Shown: positions 29,001 through 37,090 of the stretch, one piece after another | Layout of the letters: the number at the start of each line of letters is the position of its first letter | How positions within the stretch are numbered: the first letter of the stretch is position 1 | NCBI RefSeq assembly: GCF_016908515.1 | Contig: NZ_JAFBEA010000007.1 | Location: 1-64,000 of the forward strand | Reading direction: 5' to 3' | Source of the DNA: Virgibacillus halotolerans | Lineage (GTDB): Bacteria > Bacillota > Bacilli > Bacillales > Amphibacillaceae | DNA: 64,000 nucleotides | Program-made: the position numbers and the translations under genes | The notes under the pieces: model-generated | Database searches by the model: none | The model's input: the letters and a program-made list of their open reading frames with translations, nothing else | What the model was told of the DNA's origin: nothing

Positions 29001-29271
29001 TACTTAATAGCACAGCTGCAATATGCTTGCACGATCCATACGTAGAAAACGCCGGGCAATCACAATGTGTTTCAATCGAACCTTTGTCAAATCCCGTCAT
29101 ATCAATTTCTACAAAATAATCCTCTGTACCGTGAACAGTCGCTGTCCATACATGATAATTCAAATCATACAACAGATCACTTACCAGATCCTTTTTATAA
29201 TAATCCAATCCACGTTTATAAATAATGGCTGGAAATAACTTTTGGATGTTGATATCACTTATACTCTTCAA
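26095..29271 (-). CDS. SWIM-domain SNF2/Rad54-type helicase
   Basis: 1058 residues. The N-terminal SWIM zinc finger HCDCPAFSTYGSCKH (CxC...CxH, about 68-82) is followed by a long Firmicutes-specific middle region. The SNF2 ATPase follows from about 600, with Walker A ADDMGLGKT, the DEAQ box MILDEAQYIKN, motif III ALSGTPIEN and motif VI ATGRAHRFGQKK. It is a DNA-dependent ATPase likely to remodel protein-DNA or RNA polymerase complexes (YwqA/RapA-like). It is complete and monocistronic. Confidence 0.9.
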   Translation of the reverse strand: MKSISDINIQKLFPAIIYKRGLDYYKKDLVSDLLYDLNYHVWTATVHGTEDYFVEIDMTGFDKGSIETHCDCPAFSTYGSCKHIAAVLLSIANKESNKQPDTPNYEYQITNRFIQALSSIQPQTVTPEILPKKTPMQVEYYCKWSYDRNLLIELKTGEKRCFVVKDAYDFLGNVLQGNEYYFTKTFTYNPDIHYFQPKDLELFELLYSIQKNEEIYNGYTFYHYSGNMNEKRSIIVPPLVAKQLLGKLVERDFTVETKKTHYTDISIEKETLPFHFSLSKNERDDLILTMDDIANGTYFKPYNMLFYQGVFYFPAKEQLPILEEVTDFGMEDLKLPITKDQADTFLSEVLPSLKKIGEVDVSEKVAAEIIQVSLRAKLYLEVQVDWIVGKLEYHYGDQQIDPFGGGREQSDTIIIRDVEKEQQIMHLIEHANFHYNGKDLYIEGSDEEEMYEFLYDVLPVLDEYVELFLTSDIRNMIVENEPTPSTSVRLESASNLLEIGFNVDGVDDSEINQIINAVIEKKRYYRLESGALLSLEGEGFDSMKQFFNDMEISKNDVRDGNVQVPVYRGTQIDELIDTRKNYDASFQKLLHQLRSPEEQIYELPEKLNASLRNYQKIGYQWFKSLSAYHLGGILADDMGLGKTLQSIAYIASEPSDHPHLIVAPSSVVYNWKNECEKFAPDLKVAILTGAPPERREKIKQLKDMDIWITSYATLRQDIELYRELTFQTMILDEAQYIKNYATKTSQAIREVKASRRFALSGTPIENSIDELWAIFQVILPGLMPSQRKFKQLSHDKIAMMTRPFILRRLKQDVLKELPDKIESVHVSELTKDQKELYVGYLRQLQQEASQSMKEGGFNQNRMKILAGLTRLRQLCCHPSLFIENYQGQSGKLEQLMEDIRSAMENGKRMLIFSQFTSMHEIIIERLKQEGLEYFYLHGQTPSQERVQMSDRFNNGEKNIFLISLKAGGTGLNLTGADTVVLYDLWWNPAVEDQATGRAHRFGQKKVVQVIRLITEGTIEEKIYDLQQKKRELIDQVIQPGETMLSSLSEADVKELLSI

Positions 29272-29530
29272 CGTTATGAAAACCCACCTTTTTACCGTCT
29301 CATTACATCTATTGTAAACGAGATGACCCGGTTTTTAAACTATCCTGTATTAGGATAGGGAAGCTAGCAATATATTATACGCTATTTCGTTCTATTTGTA
29401 GACTTTTTAAAGCATTCTGCATCATGCTGCTAACCTTTCAATAATGTAAGGATCCTGAAAGGTAAACACATACAAGAATAACGCAGATTGGTTTACACTT
29501 GTTATAGATTAAAGATATGGAGGGAACGTT

Positions 29531-30295
29531 ATGAAACAGCCTGTTTTACAAGTAAACAATCTGCACAAAACGTATGGAAAAAAAGGTGAAAATCTCTTTT
29601 CCGCGTTAAATCATGTGTCATTTGATATGAATCAAGGAGAATTCGTTGGCATTATGGGCCCATCTGGCGCAGGGAAAACCACATTATTAAATGTTATATC
29701 GACACTCGACAAAGCATCAGAGGGAACGATTCAAATCGCCGGAACAAACATCACCGAGATGAAACAAGGACAATTAGCCGATTTCAGATCTAAGCAACTA
29801 GGTTTTATTTTTCAGGATTTCAATCTACTGGAAAACTTAACAATCTACGAAAATATTGCACTGCCGTTATCTTTACAAGGTGTATCTACAAAGAAAATCA
29901 AACCAGCTGTCAGTAAAGTTGCAGTGAAGCTTGGCATTGAAGGTATTTTGGAAAAGTACCCCGTAACTATTTCCGGTGGTCAAAAACAGCGTGCGGCAGC
30001 TGCACGGGCGTTGGTACATGAGCCTGCCATGATTTTGGCAGATGAGCCAACCGGTGCACTTGATTCAAAAAACGCGAATAGCTTAATGGAAACCATCGCT
30101 CAATTAAATGAAAACCATGATGTCTCCATTATGCTCGTAACCCATGACCCACTTAGTGCGAGCTATTGCAGGCGAATCATGTTCATCCAAGATGGCAAGT
30201 TGTACAAGGAAATTCATCGTGATGGTTCGCGGATGGCGTTCCATCAAGAAATTCTCAATGTGTTGGCAGAGTTTGCCGCTCCTGAGATGGAATAG
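29531..30295 (+). CDS. Bce-type ABC transporter ATPase (peptide antibiotic resistance)
   Basis: 254 residues. Walker A is GPSGAGKTT, the Q-loop IFQDFNLLENLT, the signature ISGGQKQRAAAARAL, and Walker B ILADEPTGALDS. The sequence is of the BceA/YtsC/MacB-like class. The downstream permease (15 bases away) is BceB-like, so together they should remove bacitracin- or lantibiotic-like peptides from their lipid II-cycle targets. No BceRS two-component genes are adjacent, which is unusual for this family. Confidence 0.88.
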   Translation: MKQPVLQVNNLHKTYGKKGENLFSALNHVSFDMNQGEFVGIMGPSGAGKTTLLNVISTLDKASEGTIQIAGTNITEMKQGQLADFRSKQLGFIFQDFNLLENLTIYENIALPLSLQGVSTKKIKPAVSKVAVKLGIEGILEKYPVTISGGQKQRAAAARALVHEPAMILADEPTGALDSKNANSLMETIAQLNENHDVSIMLVTHDPLSASYCRRIMFIQDGKLYKEIHRDGSRMAFHQEILNVLAEFAAPEME

Positions 30296-30310
30296 GAAGG
30301 AGGAAATGGA

Positions 30311-32152
30311 ATGCTATTTAAATTATCACGGGCAAGTATGCGCAAGTCGTTTAAGGATTATCTGGTCCTTTTATTCGGACTAACGATGTCCATTGCAATA
30401 TTTTATATGTTTCAAACGTTGGCACAAAATAAAGTGTTTCTGGAATCAAATGCCATGATTGGATCAATCGTATTTATATTCCATGTTGGAACATTTATTT
30501 TAGCGGCTATTACGATATTTTATATTTTTTATGCCACTTCTTTTATGCTCTCGATGAGACAAAAAGAGTTGGGCATGTATATGATGCTTGGGGCAAAGAA
30601 ACATAAGGTAACCCAACTCATGTTCTTTGAAACCTTTTTCATCGGCATTATTTCCCTGGCTGCCGGCATCGTGATTGGCATCGGCATGTCGAAGGGAATC
30701 GCTGGATTATTTATGTGGCAGTTGGATTTCAGTGGAGAAGGATTTGAGGCATTTTACCTTTCTTCTATGATCACAACCGTTATCTTTTATGTGATTCTGT
30801 TTTTCTTGACTTCGATTGTAAATGCGGCCAAAATCGCCGGAAAGTCGGTGCTCGACTTACTTCATGCAGACAGAAAGCAAGATACAGTGAAAGCAAAAGG
30901 AAGCTGGACGATTGTAGGTGTACTCTTTGCTATCCTATTAATTGGTGTTGGCTATTATGCAATGATCAACATTGCTAAACTTATGCAGTTCGGCGTCATT
31001 ATTGCGGCTATTACGATCACACTGGGGACCTATCTTATATTTATTTCCCTGTTGCCTTATGTGGTGAAGAAGCTTAAGGGAATTCGTACGCTGAATGAAA
31101 AAGGAATCAATTCATTTACCCTTGCACAACTAAGATTTCGTATGATGAATTTAACCCGCGTACTGGGAACGGTCGCCATGCTTGTTGCATTGGGTTTAGG
31201 GGCGATGACAGCGGGTATTGCCTTTTACCACAACGTTGAAAAACAAGCAGGGATGATCTATGCCAACGACTTAGCGATTCATCAACCGTCAGATGCGGAC
31301 AAACAAATAATCGAGCAATTAAATACCGAGGAAGAAAACTTCTACCATTATAAGGTAGATGATGATGGTGTGTATTTTCTCAAGAATGACCTAATAGATC
31401 ATCCCCCATTGTTTAAAGCATTCAATCCAGAATCAATGGAATTGCCAAAATCGGAACGCGTAACAGAACCGCTTTCTAAAGATAAATATGTATTGGGGGA
31501 TATGCCTGATGAATGGTTTTCAGTAGTTAATAACGAATTAAACGCCGGTTATTACATGTTTGGCGATCGGGAGATATCGATTGTTGATCAGGAAAACTTT
31601 GAAAAAATAAAAGGCAGTAAAGAAATCGTGGTGGTTGCCAAACTCGATGATTTTACAGCCGCACTGCCGCAACTTGAAAAATTGGAAGCCGGACAGCTCA
31701 CTTTAGCTGAGTCATTGACTGGTGAAACACCTGAAATAACGGGAAGCAAGTATAGTAACTATCTTGCCTTTAAAGGGATTGCCAGTGGAACCATCTTTAT
31801 GGGATTATTTTTGGGTATCGCCTTTTTAATGATGATGGCCAGTGTGCTGATGTTTAAATTACTATCCAGCGCGAATGCAGATGCACAGCGTTATTCTATG
31901 CTGCGGAAAATCGGGGTTCGAAAGTCTTTATTGGCTAAATCCATTTACCGCGAGCTGTTCCTGCTATTCTTATTCCCGGCATTGGTTGGACTCGTACACG
32001 TTATTGTGGGTATGCAAATGTTTTCCTTTATCATCATTGAGCCTTACACGAAAATATGGATTCCAGTTGGTATTTTCCTACTGATTTATGGCGTCTATTA
32101 TATTTTAACGGTTCAGATGTATAAACGAATTGTTCTTCCAAAAGAAATTTAA
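30311..32152 (+). CDS. Bce-type ABC transporter permease (FtsX fold)
   Basis: 613 residues and ten helices. Helices 1-4 are in the first 160 residues. A large extracellular domain (about 320-490) lies between helices 7 and 8, and three C-terminal helices end ...YKRIVLPKEI. This is the BceB/YtsD architecture; family members are usually 640-670, so it is slightly short. The large external loop is where peptide antibiotics are sensed. It is co-transcribed with the ATPase gene. Confidence 0.88.
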   Translation: MLFKLSRASMRKSFKDYLVLLFGLTMSIAIFYMFQTLAQNKVFLESNAMIGSIVFIFHVGTFILAAITIFYIFYATSFMLSMRQKELGMYMMLGAKKHKVTQLMFFETFFIGIISLAAGIVIGIGMSKGIAGLFMWQLDFSGEGFEAFYLSSMITTVIFYVILFFLTSIVNAAKIAGKSVLDLLHADRKQDTVKAKGSWTIVGVLFAILLIGVGYYAMINIAKLMQFGVIIAAITITLGTYLIFISLLPYVVKKLKGIRTLNEKGINSFTLAQLRFRMMNLTRVLGTVAMLVALGLGAMTAGIAFYHNVEKQAGMIYANDLAIHQPSDADKQIIEQLNTEEENFYHYKVDDDGVYFLKNDLIDHPPLFKAFNPESMELPKSERVTEPLSKDKYVLGDMPDEWFSVVNNELNAGYYMFGDREISIVDQENFEKIKGSKEIVVVAKLDDFTAALPQLEKLEAGQLTLAESLTGETPEITGSKYSNYLAFKGIASGTIFMGLFLGIAFLMMMASVLMFKLLSSANADAQRYSMLRKIGVRKSLLAKSIYRELFLLFLFPALVGLVHVIVGMQMFSFIIIEPYTKIWIPVGIFLLIYGVYYILTVQMYKRIVLPKEI

Positions 32153-32156
32153 AGAA

Positions 32157-32209
32157 AAGCCAAGTACTCGGGACAATTTTTTACTTCCCTGATGTACTTG
32201 GCTTTTTCC
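32157..32209. terminator. bidirectional terminator
   Basis: AAGCCAAGTAC (32157-32167) pairs with GTACTTGGCTT (32194-32204), followed by TTT. It separates the convergent Bce permease and MFS genes. Confidence 0.75.
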
Positions 32210-32210
32210 T

Positions 32211-33404
32211 TTACAATGATTGTCTTTTTTTTGCTCGTAAGTATAAATATATATACAGTATCATCGCGAGCAGTACTGACAATGCTGCGGTTTTGTAGAT
32301 TGAACCATATCCAAACATAGAAGCCAATTGACCAAATGTCATTGCACCCAATCCAACTCCTAAATCAAAAAAGGAGAAAAACGTTGCATTTGCCATTCCT
32401 TTTCGATTTCCTGGTGCTTTATCAACTGCCCATGCTTGTAATGCCGGTTGCACACTTCCGAATCCTAATCCATATATTCCAGCTGCAATTAGCATTACCG
32501 ATATATTTGGTAGCCAGGCTAATAACAACATGGCAATAAATATGAATACAGTTCCTGGTAGGAATACGTAAAGATGACCTTTCCGATCATAAATTTTCCC
32601 TGCAAAGGTTCGGGAAACCATTAAAAAGATCGCATAGACAAGAAAGTAGAGTTCAATTCCTGCTATTCCCTTCTGAGCTGCATACAAAGGAAGGAAAGAA
32701 GCGATACCACCGAACGTAACGGTAATAAAAAACAACAAAATAGACGGCTCTAAGGCTGTCTTTTCAAATATATCAAACTTAACTGTGACCGTTTTATCTG
32801 GAGATGTCTCCACTTTCTTATAGCGAATGGTTGTCGATAATAGGAATGCAACTAGGCCCAGTCCACCACAGATTAAAAATAAACTTGTGAAAGATATAAC
32901 GCCAACTAACGTTAAGCCAAGTGCTGGCCCAAAGGCAAGTGCCAGATTCCCGGACAGACCAAAGTACCCCATACCTTCTCCACGTCGCTTAGGTGGGATT
33001 AAATCCGTTGCAATGGTGCTTGTCGCAGTGGTAGAGAATCCCCAGCCGATTCCCTGTACCACTCGCATCATCAGCAAAAATCCAATACTTACAATAAAAG
33101 CATAAGATCCGACAGAAAAGACGAAGACCGCAAGCCCTAGCATGTAAACAAATTGTCTTCCTTTTGATTCCAATAACTTTCCCGCATACGGGCGGAAAAT
33201 TAACGCTGAAAAAGTAAAAATACCGATAATCAGTCCGATCATCTGGTCACTACCGCCTAATTCTTGTACAAAAATCGGCAGGGTTGGAAGCGTCATTTGG
33301 AAACCAAGGAAAATAAAAAAGTTCGCTAGACAAATCAGTACAAAATCGCGCGTCCATATTTTTTCTTTATTCGGTTGTACTTTTTCGTTTGCTTGAGAAC
33401 TCAT
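32211..33404 (-). CDS. MFS transporter (12 TM)
   Basis: 397 residues and 12 helices. The motif A-like block AGKLLESKGRQFVY (GK...G variant) lies after helix 2, with AGKIYDRKGHLYV between helices 7 and 8. It resembles YfkF/YwoG-type Bacillus carriers of unknown substrate. AAGGAAG precedes the ATG. It is single. Confidence 0.8.
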   Translation of the reverse strand: MSSQANEKVQPNKEKIWTRDFVLICLANFFIFLGFQMTLPTLPIFVQELGGSDQMIGLIIGIFTFSALIFRPYAGKLLESKGRQFVYMLGLAVFVFSVGSYAFIVSIGFLLMMRVVQGIGWGFSTTATSTIATDLIPPKRRGEGMGYFGLSGNLALAFGPALGLTLVGVISFTSLFLICGGLGLVAFLLSTTIRYKKVETSPDKTVTVKFDIFEKTALEPSILLFFITVTFGGIASFLPLYAAQKGIAGIELYFLVYAIFLMVSRTFAGKIYDRKGHLYVFLPGTVFIFIAMLLLAWLPNISVMLIAAGIYGLGFGSVQPALQAWAVDKAPGNRKGMANATFFSFFDLGVGLGAMTFGQLASMFGYGSIYKTAALSVLLAMILYIYLYLRAKKRQSL

Positions 33405-33476
33405 CTAAAACTTCCTTTCTTCGTTACTCGAAGTATTATTATACATGAGCACTCATTTAATTGAAAAAGTTACGCC

Positions 33477-34193
33477 TTAAAATTGTTGCACCAGCAAATA
33501 TCCTCCAGCAACTAACAATAATATGTAAGTCAACACGCGAAAGTGATCTTGATTAATCCATTTAAACAGCAGCTGCCCAAGCATCAAACCGATACCAACA
33601 AGTGGTAGCCCTAACAAACTAGATGTCCACACTTCCTTGGATGTTCCTGCAAAAATCACCTGAATGATTAAGCTTATCAAGTAAATAAACAAATAAAAGG
33701 CAAGTGTTGTTCCCCGCAGCGTCTCCTTCGTTGTATTTGTCCCGGAAAAATACAATAAAAGTGGTGGCCCAGGCATACCAATACTTGTTGTAAATGCTCC
33801 TGAAAATCCACCAATAAGCCTGTCACGCTTCGGCAATTGCTTGACACGAAAATTCATGATCAATAATAATGTCAGTACAAGGATTAATATACTAATGCCC
33901 AATTTCAACCAAGTCATATTCACGGCTAAAAACAAGCATATTCCGACCGGTAAACCTACTAAGCTTCCCAATACTAGCCGTTTTAAAATCCCAACATCCA
34001 CATCTTTTCTAATTTTCATGATCAATGCGCTTGAAATAACTAGCGATAGGATCAAATTAATTTGAATTGCTTCTCGTGGTTCAAATAAAATCAACAAAAA
34101 AGGTGTTGCCATAATAGAAAAGCCAAAACCGGTACTCGTTTGTAATATAGAGGCACATAAAATAATGATCGAAAATAAAATAACAAAGTCCAA
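33477..34193 (-). CDS. TauE/SafE-family membrane carrier, probable TTG start
   Basis: About 238 residues and 7-8 helices. The paired TauE/SafE repeats are STGFGFSIMATPFLLILFEPREA (N-half) and GAFTTSIGMPGPPLLLYFSG (C-half). The family exports sulfite, sulfoacetate or other organosulfur anions. The frame is open to a GTG at 34202, but TTG at 34193 (MDFVILFS) is better placed behind TAGGTG. No sulfur gene is adjacent. Confidence 0.75.
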   Translation of the reverse strand: MDFVILFSIIILCASILQTSTGFGFSIMATPFLLILFEPREAIQINLILSLVISSALIMKIRKDVDVGILKRLVLGSLVGLPVGICLFLAVNMTWLKLGISILILVLTLLLIMNFRVKQLPKRDRLIGGFSGAFTTSIGMPGPPLLLYFSGTNTTKETLRGTTLAFYLFIYLISLIIQVIFAGTSKEVWTSSLLGLPLVGIGLMLGQLLFKWINQDHFRVLTYILLLVAGGYLLVQQF

Positions 34194-34349
34194 ACCACAC
34201 ACCTACAATCGTAATCATATACAGTCCATACTAACATAAACTAAGCTTGCGTAAGTGGCATTTCCTGAAGCTTTTATCATAGGCTAACGGGCAAGTAATA
34301 CCCTCACTGAATACAGTTTCATTTTATACTTTTTTATCCATACAAATAG

Positions 34350-34383
34350 AAATGCCCAGGAATAAAAATCCTGGGCATTTCCG
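34350..34383 (-). terminator. terminator of the sodC gene
   Basis: AAATGCCCAGG and CCTGGGCATTT form an 11-bp perfect stem (34350-34360 with 34370-34380), followed on the minus strand by a moderately T-rich run. Confidence 0.7.
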
Positions 34384-34391
34384 CATAAACG

Positions 34392-34991
34392 TTATTCTCC
34401 AATTACACCACATGCTATACGATCTCCAGCATCACCTGCTGGTTGTGATTTATAGTCATCTTCATCTGCATGAATAACTAGTGATGTCCCTTCATCTGTG
34501 TACAATGTATTTTCTTCACCTTTTTTCAATGTGACTTGATCCGTTGTAAATGCCTCATTTACTTTTCCGTCTTCACCAACCTCGATATTATCAAAGTCGC
34601 CGGCATGCGGACCTTCTGGATCATCTTTTCCGTGGTTCTTATCTTCTGGATTATAATGACCACCTGCGGATTCAAAATCTGGTGGATCACAGACACCCTT
34701 TTCATGGATATGAAATGCATGTGTACCTTCTGGTAAGCCCTCACCTTCCAGTTTCACGTTCACTCCCTTGTCATCCTCTGTTAGTGTTGCGGTTGCTACA
34801 ACTTCTTCATCAGCATCATTTAAGGATACCAGCACTTCCTCTTCATCTGTTGCACTATCCTCGGATTCGGTAGCATCCTCACCCTGATTCTGATTTTGAC
34901 CTTCTGTATTTTGTTCATCATCTTTTCCACTACAAGCACTTATCATCACTGCAAGCGTAATGACAAATAATAAAGCAATCCAACGTTTCAT
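34392..34991 (-). CDS. sodC: Cu/Zn superoxide dismutase-like lipoprotein
   Basis: 199 residues. The lipobox ISACSG (Cys about 20) precedes an acidic linker (21-52) and then the SodC domain. Cu ligands are visible in FHIHEKG, GGHYNP and LVIHADEDD. The Zn region is HYNPEDKNH...HAGD, and the active-site Arg and disulfide Cys lie in GDRIACGVI with GVCDPP. The B. subtilis homologue YojM is known to lack two Cu ligands. Here all four His appear present, so real dismutase activity is plausible. It is anchored on the outer face of the membrane. Confidence 0.85.
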   Translation of the reverse strand: MKRWIALLFVITLAVMISACSGKDDEQNTEGQNQNQGEDATESEDSATDEEEVLVSLNDADEEVVATATLTEDDKGVNVKLEGEGLPEGTHAFHIHEKGVCDPPDFESAGGHYNPEDKNHGKDDPEGPHAGDFDNIEVGEDGKVNEAFTTDQVTLKKGEENTLYTDEGTSLVIHADEDDYKSQPAGDAGDRIACGVIGE

Positions 34992-35068
34992 TGAATAATA
35001 GCTCCCTTCTTATACACAGTTATTACTCAATATTCACGTTAAAGGACTTGTATAAACATTAAAATGAA

Positions 35069-35103
35069 AAAGAGTCAGTCTTTTCCAATCAAGACTAACC
35101 CTT
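35069..35103 (-). terminator. terminator of the doxX-like gene
   Basis: On the minus strand AGGGTTAGTCTT pairs with AAGACTGACTCT (with G-T pairs). TTTTTCATTTT follows. It is 6 bases from the stop codon. Confidence 0.65.
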
Positions 35104-35108
35104 TAAAA

Positions 35109-35624
35109 CTATGCAATAACGACTTCTTTTTTATCTGCTTTATTCTTTTTGGTAATACGGTTTTTCAAGAAAGGTAGTACCCATCTGTCCAAACCATATC
35201 TCCCAGCATTATATCCAGCTATGATAAGGAAAACTGTGATCAACACCATTTGTGCGTTTGTGCTTACTGTGCCACTGAAAAGGAATGCAAAGTTCATCGT
35301 GATCCCCATTAATGCAGCAAAGTTCGTGAAAATACCAAGGATCAGTGCAACACCTACTAATAATTCCCCCCACATAACTAAGAACGTAAACAGATCTGCA
35401 TTTGGCAACGCGACAGTTTCTAAGAACGTCGCCCACCATCCTTGTACAGCGGGGTTTTCCCCGCTCGCACTAGCGATTGCACCTTGTAAAAATCCAGCTG
35501 CATCAAAACCACCACCAGTAATCTTTCCCCACCCTGCCGTCATCCATTGATATCCAATGTAAATCCGAAGAAAAGCTAACACGCCAGCAAAAACTTTATT
35601 ATTGCGAATGAAATTCATAAACAT
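35109..35624 (-). CDS. DoxX-family membrane protein
   Basis: About 171 residues from the ATG at 35624 (MFMNFIRNNK), chosen because AAAGGGAG lies about 9 bases upstream. The frame itself is open to 35663. Four helices are present with the DoxX pattern RIYIGYQWMTAGWGKI...GWWATFLE and WGELLVGVALILG. Bacillus DoxX proteins are often induced by thiol or quinone stress and are linked to quinone/redox functions. A TGTGA-N6-TCACA palindrome lies about 120 bases upstream. Confidence 0.8.
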   Translation of the reverse strand: MFMNFIRNNKVFAGVLAFLRIYIGYQWMTAGWGKITGGGFDAAGFLQGAIASASGENPAVQGWWATFLETVALPNADLFTFLVMWGELLVGVALILGIFTNFAALMGITMNFAFLFSGTVSTNAQMVLITVFLIIAGYNAGRYGLDRWVLPFLKNRITKKNKADKKEVVIA

Positions 35625-35740
35625 GATACCCATCTCCCTTTTATGTTTGTTTAACTTGCTCACTATTTCACAATCGATTGTAAAGGTGTTTCCTTCTTAC
35701 AATTACATCATAGCATGTTTTAAGGAGTTGAAAACATGTT

Positions 35741-35756
35741 TGTGAAAAGTTTCACA
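35741..35756. promoter_or_regulatory. Fnr/Crp- or Rex-like palindrome upstream of doxX
   Basis: TGTGAAAAGTTTCACA fits TGTGA-N6-TCACA exactly and is also close to the Rex operator pattern TTGTGAA..TTCACAA. It lies in the 320-base gap between the divergent doxX gene and the GntR-type operon. The rest of this gap holds the promoter at 35870 and no gene. Confidence 0.4.
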
Positions 35757-35869
35757 TAAAGGAAACAAAGCTATGACGAAATTGTGAACCCGTTTAATGT
35801 GCTTGTTTTACAATGGGCTTTTCTTTTCCGCAAAGCAGAACAATAATAATAACTTTTTAGAATATGTTA

Positions 35870-35918
35870 TTGACTTCTTAAATGAACTCAGTATACTGTT
35901 TATATACACATACACAGT
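35870..35918 (+). promoter_or_regulatory. promoter and GntR-type operator of the ABC/M23 operon
   Basis: TTGACT (35870) and TATACT (35892) are 16 bases apart, a sigma-A-like promoter. An inverted repeat ACTGT-N14-ACAGT (35895-35918) overlaps the -10 and start region. The operon encodes a YtrA-type GntR repressor, so this is the natural place for autoregulation. Confidence 0.55.
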
Positions 35919-35944
35919 TTAACAGTTACAGGGAGGAAAATATC

Positions 35945-36664
35945 ATGCAGGAATGGAAACAGGCGCTTGGACTGGCCATGTTTGAATTAAAGGCTTCATT
36001 AAAAGGATTCTTATTTGTTTTTTTATTGTATACTCTACTAGCATTATCTGTCATAAGTACTTTAGGTGACTCTGTGTCTATCAACCACGGAATCGTTGAT
36101 CTACTTTTCCTGTTGGCTTTTGGTTTCGTGCCGTTATTCATGAAACCAAAAGAATTTCAATACCAAAAAGATGGGGATTTTTGGGGGTTACCGTTTTTCA
36201 TCATGCTTAGCCAACTGCCGATAACAAAGAAGGTGTTGGTTCAAAGCAGGTTTATACTCTATTTTATCTATTCTTTTCCATTTCAATTTTTATTACTTGC
36301 CTTGCTGTATGTCCTGAATGCAGATCTGCAAGGCATGTTATCGCCACTGTCTTATATCACCTTTTCGATTATTTGGCTTTCTTTTGGCGTCTATGTGGGT
36401 TACATAATGCCTGCCAGTGATGCAGGATATAAGGCTAATACAAAAAAGTTTGTTTTCGATAGTATTGCACAATACGGTGGCAGTATCGCTCTGTTCGTCA
36501 TTTATCAGTATGTTTTTGATTATGGGATTGTATATTGGACGGTAATTTTTGCGCAAAAATGGCCGTTTTTATCTTTAGTGTTGTCCATTGTACTTGCTCT
36601 TTTCGGATGCCAATACTGGAAATCATACCTAAAAAAGAAAATGGGGGAAATTGATTATCTCTAA
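35945..36664 (+). CDS. membrane protein of the GntR-ABC operon (ABC-2-like permease)
   Basis: 239 residues from the ATG at 35945, which follows GGGAGG. The frame is open from 35882 without another ribosome site. About six helices are present. The first cytoplasmic part is MQEWKQALGLAMFELK, reminiscent of Ytr-type permeases. It is first in the operon, ahead of the regulator gene. It probably supplies the membrane part for the ATPase at 37087-37950. Confidence 0.65.
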   Translation: MQEWKQALGLAMFELKASLKGFLFVFLLYTLLALSVISTLGDSVSINHGIVDLLFLLAFGFVPLFMKPKEFQYQKDGDFWGLPFFIMLSQLPITKKVLVQSRFILYFIYSFPFQFLLLALLYVLNADLQGMLSPLSYITFSIIWLSFGVYVGYIMPASDAGYKANTKKFVFDSIAQYGGSIALFVIYQYVFDYGIVYWTVIFAQKWPFLSLVLSIVLALFGCQYWKSYLKKKMGEIDYL

Positions 36665-36694
36665 TGTGTGTGTTCATAGAAAGGGGTGCGTGTT

Positions 36695-37090
36695 ATGGAA
36701 CTGCCGATCCGACTTTCCAAAGATTCACGGGAACCGATTTATCATCAGATAGAAAAACAGCTAAAGGCTCTAATTGCCAGCGGATTATTAGCGGAAGGCA
36801 CTCCATTACCTTCCATTCGTGCGCTTTCTAAGGATTTGGAAATCAGTGTGATTACGATTAGACGCGCCTATCAAAATTTAGAAAATGAAGGATTTACGAA
36901 AACAATCCAAGGTAAAGGAACATTTGTCGCCAAAATTGCTGACCCCATCAAACAGCAGATAAAAGTTTCAACTGTCTACCAGGCCATGGAAAAGGCCATA
37001 GAGACTGCAGTTAGCTATGATTATACGTTCCAACAAATCGAAGGTATTTTTAAAGAAATACTGACAACCTATGAGGAGGATAAAAAATGA
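36695..37090 (+). CDS. GntR-family repressor, YtrA subfamily
   Basis: 131 residues from the ATG at 36695 (MELPIRLSKD), behind AAAGGGG. An N-terminal winged helix-turn-helix of the GntR type is visible (EPIYHQIEKQLKALIASG, then LPSIRALSKDLEISVITIRRAY). A short helical C-terminus takes the place of a ligand domain, which is the hallmark of the YtrA subgroup. It overlaps the ATPase start by 4 bases (ATGA). It likely represses this operon through the inverted repeat at 35895-35918. Confidence 0.85.
   Translation: MELPIRLSKDSREPIYHQIEKQLKALIASGLLAEGTPLPSIRALSKDLEISVITIRRAYQNLENEGFTKTIQGKGTFVAKIADPIKQQIKVSTVYQAMEKAIETAVSYDYTFQQIEGIFKEILTTYEEDKK

Noticed and set aside
29272-29530. BceR binding site ahead of the Bce-type ABC genes
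   Set aside because: I could not find the TGTAACGA-type direct or inverted elements in the region.
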